DNA from: Cladochytrium replicatum
Lineage: Eukaryota; Chytridiomycota; Chytridiomycetes; Cladochytriales; Cladochytriaceae
Direction of reading: 5' to 3'
NCBI GenBank assembly: GCA_025526935.1
Contig: JAHLKD010000023.1
Span: 434,001-498,000, forward strand
DNA length: 64,000 nucleotides
In this document: positions 1-12,402 of the stretch, piece after piece
How positions within the stretch are numbered: position 1 is the first letter of the stretch
Layout of the letters: every line of letters begins with the position of its first letter
Position numbers and translations under genes: made by a program
Notes under the pieces: generated by a model
The model's input: the letters and a program-made list of their open reading frames with translations, nothing else
The model's database searches: none
Told to the model about the DNA's origin: nothing

Positions 1-1292
1 GATTCCCCACAGGCGTGGTTGTAGTAATATACCGGAGGAGGCTCATGCCAAGCCCTTCCTAAGTCGTCCTTCATCGAGTTGACCTCAAAATCGACATGTA
101 ATTCATGCTCAAGAACTTGAGTCAATGTAAACATCGAGCGGGCGCAATCTTCTGCCACAAGTCGTTCCGTGGTACTGAATGTCAGCATGGCATTACGAAA
201 TTGGCTCATACATTCCCGTTCCACTTTATCGTAGCAGTGCTTTGTGGTGCGTCAGTGGTTATTCAGATTGCGCCGAATGTAATTTACCATGCTCTGACGC
301 TCCCACAATTTTCGGTAATCTTGTCGCATGTTCTCTAGCTCGATTACTCCCCGTCGATATTCGGTATCTACATATTTTTTTGTCAGCTACTGAAGAATTT
401 CCATGGGCAAGTGCCCACACACACCTGCTAATACGACATCATTTTGCTGTTTTGCCAACTGACAATGTAGAATGGCGTAAGTCCAGTACACAAAGCAGAA
501 TTTCCGCAATTAAAGCGACCTTGGATGGATCTTTGTTGTTTTCTTCCAGTTGCTCCAGTTCCTTGCACCGCCGCTCGTACTGCTGCCTCATCTGGATAGA
601 GAATGAGTTGATTTTGAATCATGCAATAGCTTTAAGAATAAACCCTTACTCTACCAACATCCTCTTTGCGGTATTTCAAGTATTGCTGGCGTTGCGTATA
701 AATGTTCGACCGCACTTGCTTCAACTCATCCTTCTGCCATTTCTAGGAAAACAATAACGTGAATCAGACGTCTACTCGTGTTCTAGCTGTTTGCAATCGT
801 TGGTACCTTCGCCGGAGCAAGATGCTGCACAATCAGGGTGTTGAGTTGCTGCTCGAGCCGCCTATGCGCCTGCACCATTATCTGGAGGTGATCCGCGATT
901 TGAGTCCAGGCGCGCGGAAGAGCCGTGTCCTTTGGTCTTTTGTTATTACTTTCAAAATCAATGCTCAGTCCTTTGCAACGCCAGAATGTCTCATGCCAAA
1001 TCGGCACTCACATGGCATAGAGATCGTCCGTACAGGCCCGAGCCATAAAAACAACATTCTCGAGTTTCTGGACATACTCGGCTTCGACTTTGTGTCTATA
1101 TGAGAATAAATCGTGCTAATCAACACCGGAAGGCAAAGAGCATTCTTCCTCTTCATTTACCTTGTCTCGAAGAATCGCGTTACCGACTCAAAATGAGCTT
1201 CGGACTGTTGAGTGATGTTTTTGAGCAACACGAACTCGTCCTGCAGAATAAAAAGTCCAAAAGTCAGAGTATTCACATCGAAGCCAGACATT
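1..1292 (-). CDS. F-BAR domain protein, N-terminal part (runs off left edge)
   Basis: F-BAR proteins dimerise into curved alpha-helical modules that bind and bend membranes, often at endocytic sites or the division site. On the minus strand an ATG at 1292-1290 opens MSGFDVNTL, followed by helical segments typical of the family: FESVTRFFETR, then KVEAEYVQKLENVV (the FCH-like 'IE..YA..L' pattern), then TALPRAWTQIADHLQIM and HRRLEQQLNTLI, then KWQKDELKQVRSNIY. Exons are separated by short GT-AG introns, for example near 630-680 and 995-1030. The C-terminal part and any SH3 or RhoGAP domain lie beyond base 1, so the subfamily cannot be named. Later exons carry MRQQYERRCKELEQLEEN and ERLVAEDCARSMF. 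The family call rests on motif reading; exon borders are approximate. Confidence 0.65.
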
Positions 1293-1893
1293 TTTTGTAA
1301 GCAAAAGTGGACTTAATCCACATCTACCACGACTTTTCGTGAACATGATTCCCACTATCACCCTTCCCCATCTCTGGTCGTTTCAAAGTCCACGTACAGT
1401 CTGTGCGGCATTTCCCTGGTTCCACAAGGCCATCTCGAAGCGATGTTAACGAGTACAGACGATTTCAGCTGCTAAAGATCCACGATACGTTGGGAATTCC
1501 CTCAGATCGCACACTCTTTTTTTTCCGCCGCACAGAACGTGCGCTCGTCCTCCCCCGAGAGACAATTGCAAGATGCTTCGAACGGGCCGTGGGAACCGTG
1601 GGTGGCGGTGCAGTGCTGGACTTTTCACAGAAAATAATAATAATAACATAATGATGATGCTGGAATGATCCGAGACCGAGCAACGTCTGGCTTGAATGTG
1701 TAATTTCAAAGCATTGAATGCCGTTCTTCCTTTCCTTGCTCGGCTTCTTTACTGGTCCATCTCACGATTTTGAGAGCGCCCAACACACATATTTTTCTTA
1801 TCTTTTTGGACATCAGAACTTGAAAATGCAACATCGGAAAAAAAACAAGCTAAGCGGCGGTAAGCGGCGGGAGTACTCCCGGTGCAAAGTTCG
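1293..1893. other. Intergenic: F-BAR upstream region and VPS16 downstream region
   Basis: This lies between the F-BAR start codon and the VPS16 stop codon, both on the minus strand. It should hold the F-BAR promoter and the VPS16 3' UTR. Only a short AAT microsatellite near 1630-1650 stands out. The small ORFs here have no recognisable domain. Confidence 0.5.
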
Positions 1894-4800
1894 CTACGAG
1901 GGCCTGAGCAGCGCAATATAACGCTCAGCATATGCGTCTTTCTCTGGTCCACCCGTCTTGATCAGAATCTCAAGGAAATGTTGGGCTTGTGTGATATGGT
2001 TTGCTTTGATCAGGCTGTCGATAATACCAGAGAACCCGAACCGCTGGTTTGACCGCGCAAACTACGGGATTTGGATAGTACACAAAAATCAGAAATTGCC
2101 TTCGAGCAAAACAAACTCGGTTTCGTTTACCTTCTTCAAACCATCCCAGTTCTGGGTTTTGATGAGCGCTTTGATCTTCAGCCACCAGAACCTGTTCAAA
2201 TCAATCATGACAAGCTTTATGGACCTAGGAGAGACCCGCGTCGCTCACCGCTTATCAGGGACTTTATAGTCAGACTTGAGTTTAGCCGCTCGATTGCCGT
2301 GACCGAGCAGGAGACACTTGAAAATGGTCTCGCTAAGGCTCAAGTTCATAAAGCTGTGACCGACATCGCGCTCAAGCTGGATCTGCGTTCCCATCAGACG
2401 TACTTGATCATCAATTGCCTATTAATTTGATCTCATCATTAATCAATTGCCTGCATGTTAGCCGAAGCACCCAGACCTTTGCCTCAAATGCGCCGTTCCG
2501 ATCCTCTTGATACATTTTCATAGCCGACTTCAATAGCTCCAGCTTAATGTTCGCCTCCTAAAATGTTTTTAGTTAACAACTCGACCAATAATCTCACATT
2601 CTCGCACCTCCTGTTCCATCCCACATGACTCCAAAAGAGTCACGTTCGCAATATCCAGCTTCCTATCGTCCTGGTAATAAAAGTCCTTGAGACTCTTAAT
2701 GTCCTGCTGTTTGCAAAAGGTTTCAAACAAGCTGCACGCAACTGGTTTGTTGGAGACGATTCGGAAGAAATCCGCGGTTGGAAGGTTTCGCTTCATGTGG
2801 AGCATCACGAGATAGACTGGAATTCATCACAATACTCATTAGCTTTTATCGCTACAAGGCAAAAAGCATCACTTGCCTAGATCTGTATCTCCGCTCTCAA
2901 TGGCCTTGGTGAGTGCGTTCTCGTCTTCCTTCATGCTCATTAGAAGAGGCACCTGACTTCCAGCCCGTGGCTCAAATTCAAGCAACTATGCAAATTCCAT
3001 TGAGCACACCAACATAAAAATACATTCCAGAACAAACCTTGGTGGCGAGTTTACTCTGTCCGGACTGGAAAGCAGTCTTTGCAACCTCGGCGTACGAAAC
3101 ACCTCTGTCTGTACCGAGCTTCTCAACTATCAGACGCGACAAAGTTTCCTCGTCCTCCACAGCCTTCTTGATCTATGAGATAACCTGAATTTAGACAACC
3201 CATCGGCAATCGGAGATGGATTCGGACTAACCTTTGCGCACGCCCAGTGAATCATGACACGATCCTTCTTTATTTGCAAGTATTCACATAATCTCAGGGC
3301 GAGGAGGTGATGATGTCTGTTCACGAGACGATTGACCAGAATATCCGGTGTGAGTCGACGATATCTGTACAAAATGATTCGGGTTTAGCGACTGGGCGAA
3401 TGTTGATTCGATAAAAACCCAACTGTTGTAGTGTCAAAGGAATTCCGATATCTGGTTCACGAAGAGCGTTCATGACCCTGATGACCTGGCACACCTCAAC
3501 AAAATGATCCACATCGTACGAGTCCAAAAAGCATTTTCCGAATGAACCCGCCTGATTATAAAGGTTTGAGCCGAGGACCAGTGTGAACTTTCCGTATCTA
3601 AATTACCTTCAGAAGCATTTTCTGTCGTGCCTCGTTGAATTCGGAACCAGCTGCTTCTATACATGTGTCAACTGCGTCTGCAAGCTCAGGCTTGATATTG
3701 CGAATATTCTCGTCCGCCTTAGCGCTACGTTTCTGATGCGACACACGTAAGAATCTGGACATGAAATTTTACTTTGTTACCCTCAACCTCGAACAATTCG
3801 AATGCGTCGTATAGAATGGCACCAGGGTCAGTCGAACCAATCTTGAAGACCTTCTCGCAAGCATCTGAGCTGAGGGATTCAGCAGGTGCACGCATTGCTA
3901 GGGATATTACCCACCTGGAACTTTCTGAAGGAACTCGCACTTGTCGCTGCTGATGATTCGGACCCCATCCACTTCAGGCACCATGCTCACAACTCCGTCA
4001 TAGGAATACCTAGTCGCGAAATCAGCATCACCATTGTAGCGGCCAAAATTCAACACATACTTTATCCAATCGCCAAACGGTCCAACCATAAGCAAAGTGT
4101 CCTCCCAGTGCATCACTACTGAGTCTTCCGCACCTTTGTGAACAAAACATAAGTCTCTTCAACAGATGCATTTCTCAGAGGTCACGAACCAGGTCATTTG
4201 AAGCGGCGGCGTTGCTGATCCGGTTGAAAATTCTGCGAGCTCTTTCTGGAAATCAGAGGAGACGACCCAGAGCCGACCATCTGCTGTGAACAGGGCAAGT
4301 ACTTTCCCGTTGGGAGAAACCGCCATTCGGCTGAACGGACCGTGTTGCACTTGCTAAATACGGAGTTGTGGGCGTCCAAAATAATCAACCCATCGTTGTA
4401 TTTGTTAACCTGATCTCCGACGTTGGACGCATCCACCACCAGAACCGTTGATCCAACAGACAGGTACACTTCAATATGACGACTCAATGTGAGATGTGGT
4501 GGAATAAATGTCCAGCACGAGGGTGCTTGATTCAAGCCTAAGGTCACAACAGTGTGAAAGGGATGATCACGTTGGACACAGACTGCAGCCTTTGTTACCA
4601 GGATCACTGAGCAATCTAGGTCGTGGCTCGTCCAAGTCATTCACCACGACTAGTTTGCAGTTCCCGGTCAGCGCCACCACTCCGCTCTCCCAAATATGAC
4701 AGTCGTACACTCCATAGTCCTTGGCGTCCTGAAATCAAACTAAATTAATTGAATTTCTCCTCCAACCTGCACGTTGCAAACCTGGCCCAGAGAGAACTGG

Positions 4801-5439
4801 TAGAAATTCCCCGTGGATGTCGTAAACACGCACCGATCCGTACTCCAGCACACAAACCAAAAGCTCAGTGTTCGTCCACCCCATTCCTACAATTCTCCCT
4901 TTGTCCCACTTCACAAGTATGTTAGGAGCACTTCGGTCAAGAACGACACAGTCTCATTCGAACCTGGAACTGGTTAATCAACCGCCCGGAGGATGTATAG
5001 ATGTACATGACAGGCTTCACGTTCTGGCTTTGCAATGAGAGCACCTTTTTATCATTCCTAATGATCGCTTTGTCACAATTAACATGCCAAGTCAGCCTGA
5101 TAACCACAAACGATGAAGGTGCAGGTACCGATTGGCCCACCGAAGGGCGCGATGGAAACTTTGATAGATCGACATCTTTCCAAGCCAGGTCATACAGTTC
5201 TATTTTCCTGCAGTGTGTGCTTCACAGTCAGTTGCGAAAAAACTATCATCAACTTCTCGGTCTTTTGCTACCGGTAAAACCGATCATGGAGAAGATTCCT
5301 AAAAATGCATGATAAAGATACCCGCATTCCCCCATTGCCATTCGTCGCCTCTTCATCGGCATGTTTCTTACCAGTCGTCTGCAGGGACAACCTCGGTCAT
5401 TGTAGGATAGCGTGGCACAGTGTGAATTGCGGATGCCAT
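1894..5439 (-). CDS. VPS16: VPS16, core subunit of HOPS/CORVET vacuolar tethering complexes
   Basis: Vps16 is a class C Vps protein that holds Vps33 in the HOPS and CORVET tethers driving endosome-vacuole fusion. Minus-strand exons read in family order. The N-terminus gives [22 protein letters not shown] and [17 protein letters not shown] across three introns (5210-5380 and ~5070-5125). The beta-propeller gives VMYIYTSSG and [10 protein letters not shown]. The alpha-solenoid gives [76 protein letters not shown] and the C-terminal [11 protein letters not shown]. The stop is at 1894-1896. The start is ATG 5439, or a second ATG at 5400 ([10 protein letters not shown]) that fits the family better. 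One apparent single-base frameshift near 5153 separates KDVDLSKF from IAPFGGPIA; all other exons join cleanly. Confidence 0.9.
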
Positions 5440-5492
5440 GGATGTTTTTGGCAATAGGTTTTTGAATGCTATTATCAATAATCAGATTCTCA

Positions 5493-5762
5493 TTAGTAGT
5501 GCTTATCTTCAAATGCTTCATTTGTCACCATAGTAGGGTATCCCACTTCTGCCTCTAGCATCTTAACAACAATTCCATTTCCCCAACCCTCAACTGAACC
5601 ACCTCGGACATTCACAAGAACTGCATCAGATGCTGCCCCGCCTTGAAATAGCTCCATATCTCAGGAAATTGGTGGAAGCGAACCCAAGAGCATGAAGCTG
5701 ACGCGATCTGGTGGCGACCACGAAAACAGTTCGACCCTTTTCACATATTCTGCAGTATCTGT
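5493..5762 (-). other. Coding-like stretch, unrecognised
   Basis: Two adjacent minus-strand segments look coding but do not join simply. One reads EYVKRVELFSWSPPDRVSFM and ends at a TGA near 5659. The second is a 54-codon ORF from ATG 5657 to TAA 5493, containing SDAVLVNVRGGSVEG and GYPTMVTNEAFEDKHY. They may be the last exons of a gene whose N-terminus lies around 6000-6320, or a short relic. I do not recognise the family. It ends just upstream of the VPS16 start, on the same strand. Confidence 0.3.
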
Positions 5763-5799
5763 TAAGCCAGGGAAAATATCATGATACTGTGTGGTAAAC

Positions 5800-6105
5800 C
5801 TACCGCAGAGTGGTTCGCTTTCTTTTGACCCATAAAAAGACGGAGGAGATGTTTGAACAAATAGCTGTTAGCGCAAGATCTAAACATTGATTGTTGGAGA
5901 GATCGGCACCGCATAGGTGAGTGTGTGACCATATGAACTTTCATTGATGATCGGAAGTAGAACTGACAAGTGCGCAAAGAGTAGGTTTCGGACAATGACA
6001 ACCGGAGAATGTTTATCGCGACTGTCACGTTTGCCACTTAACTGTGGAACCTGAACAATGTAAAGTTCATGAATTCATTCAAATAGTAGAGTCAATGGTG
6101 TGAGT
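5800..6105 (-). pseudogene. Partial duplicate of the 3' exons of the gene at 9407-11063
   Basis: About 300 bases match 9407-9735 at roughly 75-80% by eye, including intron positions. The shared exon encodes SRDKHSPVVIVRN and the last exon ends in the basic tail KRKRTT followed by a TAG (5800-5802). In the 9.4-kb copy the internal intron begins with a clean CAG|GTGAAC donor, while here it is CAG|TTCTAC, so normal splicing looks lost. The N-terminal exons of the other gene are not duplicated; instead a different coding-like exon (FTPEKENARYQSKGSSEK) precedes it near 6110-6165. It could still be a short live gene using other splice sites. Confidence 0.5.
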
Positions 6106-6106
6106 A

Positions 6107-6356
6107 CACCTTCTCGGAGCTGCCTTTGCTTTGGTAACGAGCGTTCTCCTTCTCCGGAGTGAACCTGAATTTTCGCCGTTGTCGGATTTATTGCTCTTTC
6201 ATATACGTTTGTTTGGGGAATGCCAGTATACACTGGGTCGCCATGCGGGGTGTGGATTGTTGACTGGTTTAAGCAGTTCTGTGTGTTCACCGCTGCGAAT
6301 ATATTCATGAATCCATCCATGCTTGCGCTGGTGTTTACTGTTCGGCAATCGACCGA
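6107..6356. other. Short spacer with possible upstream exon
   Basis: It lies downstream of IRC3 on the minus strand. An ATG at 6320 opens MDGFMNIFAAVNTQN, possibly exon 1 of a gene running into the duplicated segment, but reading phases across the candidate introns do not agree. Nothing else is visible. Confidence 0.25.
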
Positions 6357-9320
6357 TTACAAAGAATTTGCCCCTCCGCCGCTCAACCATTCACGATAAC
6401 CGTCGATCGACATCTCCTTTACTTTGTTTCGTTTCTTCTCTTTCTCCTTTTCAACCTTTGCAACCTTCTTTCCTTCCCTCTCCATTCGTCCCTTCCCACC
6501 CTCGACAAGCTTCAGTATTAAATCAGAAGCCATTCCTTTTGTCATTTGTCCCACTTTACCATCGTTGAACACCACCCATGTCTCGCTCTTAAGCTTCCTT
6601 CCCGCATCCTTCGCTTCTTTCTCGTTAGCGTCTCTCTCAACCATCCCTCTTGACTTCAGCATCTTGATCTGAGCAGCAGATGCCGGCCCTCTTCGCCAGG
6701 CTGCCTTACGCACCGCATAGTGTCGCATACTGCCGTGCTTGTGGACGAACGTATCGCACGCTCGGATGCAGAGAACAAGTCGATCTGCGCTAGCTAGTGC
6801 TTTGGGCTTCCGAGGCACCCTTCCCTTTACGAGACTGCGCCGGTCCCGCAAAAACGCTTCGAATAGCTTCTTCTCCTCTGCAACCAACGTCAGTTTGGGA
6901 ATCAAGTAATCAGAAACGAATGGCTACCATTGTATAACACAACGATACTCATTCCAGGTCCGAGCCCTATCGCACAATCGTTCGGGCCGATGCGAACCCA
7001 ATTCAAAAGAGATACTCTTGCCAAAATTGCGGAGTCCTCTTCCATTCGCTTAGGGTCGAGAAGTGCTTCCGTCGGACTGCGTACTTGCTTAAACTTGATC
7101 TCCTCAACGCCATCCTCAACACCCGACTTCCATCCTTTTCCAAAACTCACAAACTCTTCCTCATCATGCAAGACAACCACTTCTTTACGCCTTGGAACTT
7201 CTTCCTGAGCTGTTGGCCCATGCTTGCTCAGGATACGATCGTATTTTGTAAGCAGCAATGCATAGTCGTCCCGGATGTTATTGCTCGAAGATGACTGCAA
7301 AAATTGCATTGGGTCACCGAGCGAGGCAAGCAGATCCTCCATAGTCAATGCCTGTTCGATGATCTCTGGAGTTTCAGACTTTGATTGCTCAACCAGCTTA
7401 TGAGCCTGCTCAAAGTCGCCTTTTTTGATAAAAAATGCGAGTGGATATTGAGAATGTGCAATTGTTCCGGTGATACAGAATTTACCTTCAAGGAAGAACT
7501 CGGGATTCAATCCGAGGAGCGTTGGAACAGTCGCAACAGGACTTCTGTAACCAGTATCGTGAAAATCAACTACCAAGCAGTTGTCCTTTCCTGTTCATGG
7601 TTTAGTCAACTGGGGTTTTATAAGAGCTTTGTAACACATACCTGGGAAGGTGCGAAGTCCTCTGCCGATCATTTGCTGAAGAAGCACGTCTGACTGTGTC
7701 GGTCTTGCCAGAATTACAGAATCGATCGCAGGAATATCAACTCCCTCAGTCAATATCCCTGTTGTCCAATCATTCAGTTCGCTTAACACCAAATTCGAAC
7801 TTCGTCACACATTACCAACGTTGACAAGGAGCGGTACCACTCCGTTACGAAAATCCTCCATGTTCTTTCTCCTTTCAAAAGGTTTCATGGTCCCCCACAC
7901 CCCTCTCACCATCTCCTCTTCCTCTCCATCAGTCGTCGACTTCCACACACCGCAATACCTCAATGCGTCCATCAAATCATTCGCATGTTGCACATCGGCT
8001 GCAAACACTAACGTTCTCGTTCTCTTCAAATCCGCGAGCGATTTGTTTGCATTCTCAAAAATACTGGGCAGTCTCTGCGGTTTTTCATTTTCGTGTCCTT
8101 TCCCTTTTCTTCTCCATTCCCATACCTCCCGGATCTTTGAGTCCATAATATCTTGATGAGATTCAGTGAGGAAACTGGTGTCAGGAAGTGCTGTGTGCAT
8201 CCATGCACATACGACGCCGAGGTTCCGTATGGGCTGGTTCACGCACTTTGCCAGAGCTCCCTCGCTGAAGTCACCACGAATCGTTCGAACGCCGTCGAGA
8301 GAGACCGCGGTTTGTACAGTCCGCACTCTGAGAGAACATAGCCTGGAGTTTAAAATCAAAGTTTTTCAATCACTTTCGAATATGAAAACTGTAGAAATTA
8401 CCATCCCTCTTGAATCATCTGAATGATGTCGCGGTGGTACACAACTTTATCGAATACGCCTTTGAGACTCAACCCATCCTGTCTTCTCAATGTCGCCTTT
8501 TAATAATGTCAATTGATACAACCTGATCGAATTGGTGTCCGCTTCAAACGTACAGAGCAACCCCAGACGAGTATTGGACTAGTGACCTTGTTTCCGGAAA
8601 CACCAAAATGTTCCAGAATGCGTGAATACGTTGCACTTGCAGCGTGATGTGCCTTAATAAAAAAGTGGGCATAATCTTTGGTGATGATCTGACCGAACTG
8701 ACCTCATCAATGACGATCGCTTTGAACCTCGCTGGATCATACTTTTCCAGCCGCTTGGACTCTTTACGCCCTAGAGATTGAACACTGCAGAATTCAGGGA
8801 TGGAGTGAAGACTTGAAATTCGAACTGTATGAGCACACCTCGCAACTATGATTTCCGCTTCATCATCTTCACTTGGACTTTCAACCACAGCCCATGGATC
8901 CTCTCCATCATTTTCGACCTCTAAAGTAGAACGAAACACCGGAGCATGAACTCCCTGGTCCTTCTTAACACGGTGAGCAAGGTGTGGCATGACCGTGCGG
9001 ACGGATCGGAAAGCTTGGTGTATAAGCTCTTCACGGTGAGCAAGGATAAGTACTTTCGTTGCACGGGGAGTAGGTGGAGGGATCTGGGCAATCAGGTGGC
9101 TGAAAGTGAACTGTACAAGACAAGAAAGAATCAGTTGCGATGAAATGTGTTTCCACATGTCATGCCGACGTACGGTCTTTCCCGAGCCGACGGGGAGTGA
9201 GACAGCCTGCCTGGTAGTCCCCTCAGCAAGGTGGTTCAGACACATTGAGATGCATTCCTGCTGGTACGGCCTGAGGGCGACCTTTGAGAAGCCGCGCGAG
9301 AATAGCAACCTCCATTTCAT
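6357..9320 (-). CDS. IRC3: Irc3-like mitochondrial superfamily 2 DNA helicase
   Basis: Irc3 is a DExH-type branch-migration helicase acting on mitochondrial DNA. The chosen start (ATG 9320) gives the basic amphipathic leader [20 protein letters not shown], consistent with mitochondrial import; an ATG at 9353 is also possible. Motifs in order: LRPYQQECI (Q-like), PVGSGKT (Walker A, ~9170), [11 protein letters not shown] (Ia), FKAIVIDE followed after an intron by [13 protein letters not shown] (motif II, ~8640-8720), TFEAD (motif III region), [18 protein letters not shown] (IV), [19 protein letters not shown] (V) and QMIGRGLR (VI, ~7640). A C-terminal accessory region rich in Lys/Glu ends at 6357. 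Motif III reads CTF rather than the usual SAT. Several GT-AG introns split the gene. Confidence 0.85.
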
Positions 9321-9406
9321 TACTGCCAAACAGGGCTTAATTATATCATACATTTGTTGATTTAATTTATGTTCGTTGGATTCTTGTAATGATAGTGCCT
9401 GGTACC

Positions 9407-11063
9407 CTAATCCAAAGTGGTTCGCTTTCTTCTGGTTGACCCATAGAAAGATGGACGAGATGGTTGAACGCTAGCTGTTGACGCAAGATCTAAACATGGA
9501 TTAGTGAAGAGATCGGCATCGCATAGCTGTGAGTGTGACGACATATTGAACTCGCATTGACGATCAGATGTTCACCTGACAAGTCTGCACAAGGTGCGTT
9601 TCGCACAATGACAACCGGAGAATGCTTATCTCGACTTCCTATTTCGTCAAATCGCCTGTTGTCAGTCAACTGTGGCCCCTGAACAATGAAAATTCGTGAA
9701 TTTAACCAAGTATTTGAGTCAATGGTGCATACCAGCCGATCAAATAGGCTATCGTAGTCATCCAGCTCGTCAACTACATCTCAGTGTTCAAAAACTCTCA
9801 GATCGTGACTTCCCAATGGTCAACCAAAATGCTACTAACTTTGATTCTCCAGCGCATTCAACGACGAACGTCATTGGAAGCAGAGATGACTTCGAGTATT
9901 TGCGCCTAACGCCCGGTTTAAAACGTAGGGCATACGTCAGATCGGCGGATAGAGGTGAATGCGTATGTATTGGAATGTTTGAAGACGTGAGATAGCCCAT
10001 CCAATCCTGGGACCAATCGACTGTTCCGAAGATAGAGGCTGAAAGAACAATATTATCACGGGTCTGCAGAGGCAGTTCATTTCAAACTTCTCACCTTGAT
10101 TCTTTTAGAGGTATAGAGAAGTCCACTTCAAACTTGTTCATCGTCCAGAAACAATCGAGTCCCGGAATATCGTTAGCAGTATCCCATGATGCCACAAACG
10201 TACGAAGAGTATCGGTTACGCGCGTGAGCTGCATTTCGCTGCTGATCTAAGGGAAATGCTGGCTGCGGATATCTGCTATTCTCTCACCGGAATATTCTTG
10301 TTAGAAATCGGTCTGCCTTTTAAACAGGAGATCATGTGTTTGAGCTGTGTGTTCCACGCAGTAGCGGATCAGACTGGAATATCACAAAGCCGTCCCGCAA
10401 AATGGAATGAACGCGTAAACTTACCTCCTCACTTTCTTCCGAGTCGCCTATTCGTGATAAAACTACCTTCGTGACTTCATTTGCCATCGAAATCTCCACC
10501 TAATCCAGCTTAGTTCCCCACATAAATATGCTATGAGTCTCCACCTACATCGACGACAAACGTCTTCCACCACATGGTTATGGTACTTCCTGGGCTGCCA
10601 ATGATGGGCTCCAAATTATCGCTGGACTCCCATCCAAAACTCTTCGCCATGCCTCTAAGGATGAAAAGAATCGGTGCGCCAGATGGATCCGATACGCTCT
10701 TTCCATCTAATTCAAGCTTCGCGGACCGAGGATCTGGCATCCAAAGCACGTTTTCCTCCGAGGTGCATTCTGATTCCATCCGACATGTCAGAAGGGAAGT
10801 TGCGATCGCTGCAGTGCCAAGAGGAATCTTCTCCAACTCTGGCTTTTAACAAGATGTTTTTAATATATTCCAAGTATATTTCCTGGAGGGATACGCACCA
10901 GCTGCTGTGAGGAGAGAGTGTTTGCATGTTGGGTTGCAGCCTCGACAAGATCGCTCACAGCTTGGTCAAACGATCGCTTCAATTCTACGAACGCAGTTTC
11001 GGAAGTATCTACTGAGCCGCCGAACGGATGAGCTCCCAGAGGGGTTGTCCCCAATCCCGCCAA
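9407..11063 (-). CDS. Hypothetical multi-exon protein
   Basis: I do not recognise this gene. The minus-strand start at 11063 reads MAGLGTTPLGAHPFGGSVDT and continues into a helical stretch (SFDQAVSDLVEAATQHANTL). Later exons give IPLGTAAIATSLLTCRMESE (10,780-10,840), RGMAKSFGWESSDNLEPIIG, EISMANEVTKVVLSRIGDSE, VTDTLRTFVASWDTANDIPG, TFVVECAGESKLVAFWL and finally SRDKHSPVVIVRN. The last exon ends with the basic tail STRRKRTTLD and a TAG at 9407-9409. Introns are short GT-AG. Its 3' exons are duplicated at 5800-6105 across IRC3. It starts 36 bases inside the start of a plus-strand coding-like region, suggesting a shared bidirectional promoter. The exon chain is approximate. Confidence 0.5.
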
Positions 11064-12005
11064 GGCAAGACGGACTCGCTTGATTTTGTCGACGCATTGA
11101 TGTCAGGAAACATATCGCAAATCATGGAGACAGCAACCCACAGAAACTACGTGCTCATATTACCGAGATTATTAGAGAAGGTGTCACTCTATCCATCCCA
11201 TGCATTTCCTCTCGCAGCAACTGAGTACGAAAAGAGGGGAGAGCTCTTGCGGCACCTCAAGTAGTTATATTTGTGGACACTGTTGAGGATAACCTTCCAT
11301 CTCACTGTTTCCGTCTCCTGAAACAAGTGGGAAGTCAATGGGTCTATCTAAGATGCTTCAAAGTAGACAATTTCCTTATTGTTATTCGTGACATGGATTT
11401 CCCCGTGGAATTCATCGAAAAAATTCGGTCATTACAAAGTCTTTCCTTGAATTTGGTTGAGCTTGAGGACACTGACGAGGATACAGCCCGCCAGCTCACA
11501 AAAGCACTCAGGAGTCACACTAGCATGGAGGAAATCGAGCTTCATTTGTGGGCAGCGGATAGACTTCTCCCCAAGATCCATCTGCTCTTCCTGGGCCTCA
11601 AAGAGTGTCAATTGCAGCAGTTTGAGGTCAGACTACCTCAGTGCCATTGTGGATATTCTCAAACAATCGACGCTTTGCTGTCTCAAACTTCATTATGTTC
11701 ATAACGAATTGCCAAAAAACGCATTTATGCCAAAGTCAGAGACGCATTCAGGGGGAACTTGCCTTTAGTAGTCAGCTTAGAAATGGTTAGTTGGGATGGA
11801 ACGCGTAGGCTGGAACTACTTCACCAAACTTCGCTGCTTGAGCTTACCATAAAACATGAAGTACTTGGATCTGGATATCGCTGGACTTCATCACCAACAA
11901 GACGCTCAAAACCATCACTCTTTGCGGTGAAAATGGACTGATAATACCTCTGCCGAAGTCGAGCGGTTACTGCTGAAGGGCTCGAACAGCTTGCCATTGT
12001 AAGAC
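11064..12005 (+). pseudogene. LRR-like (RNI-type) gene, fragmented
   Basis: Plus-strand frames show leucine-periodic sequence typical of ribonuclease-inhibitor-like repeats in fungal F-box/LRR proteins: LDFVDALMSGNI, YVLILPRLLEKVSLYP, IRSLQSLSLNLVELED and TSMEEIELHLWAADRLLPKI (11,273-11,704), then SLLELTIKHEVLG near 11,840. The segments lie in different frames with stops between them and no convincing introns joining all of them, so it is probably decayed. A similar LRR-type gene lies at 49,414-50,690. Function unknown; such repeats usually bind protein partners. Confidence 0.4.
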
Positions 12006-12402
12006 CGTCAATCTAATCCACTGAATTCGTCAGCATTCTGAACATGCTCCAGAACAACACCAATTTGGCGGAGTTTGTACAGGTGGAGGAGAGCACATCA
12101 ACGTTGATCGTTGAAGAGCACTTGCGAACTCGCTGCAATCCCATCCGCGAAGCCAGATTCGACCTTTTCGGATATCGATGGGGCTGAAAAAGTGGCGGGG
12201 AAAACATCACAATGTTCGGTGAATGACGTTTATATGATGTTCGCGGGAATTTAAATGCAACAAGTGATGCGTGGGATGGGCGTTTTGTGTATGGTGAAAC
12301 ATCAAAGCCAACCTGCATGCCGGTTTTTTTGTTTATGTCTTTCAATCAGTTTTTCGGTGCTCTTGATGAGAGTACCTGAGTTTTTGCTCGTAAATTCATG
12401 TG

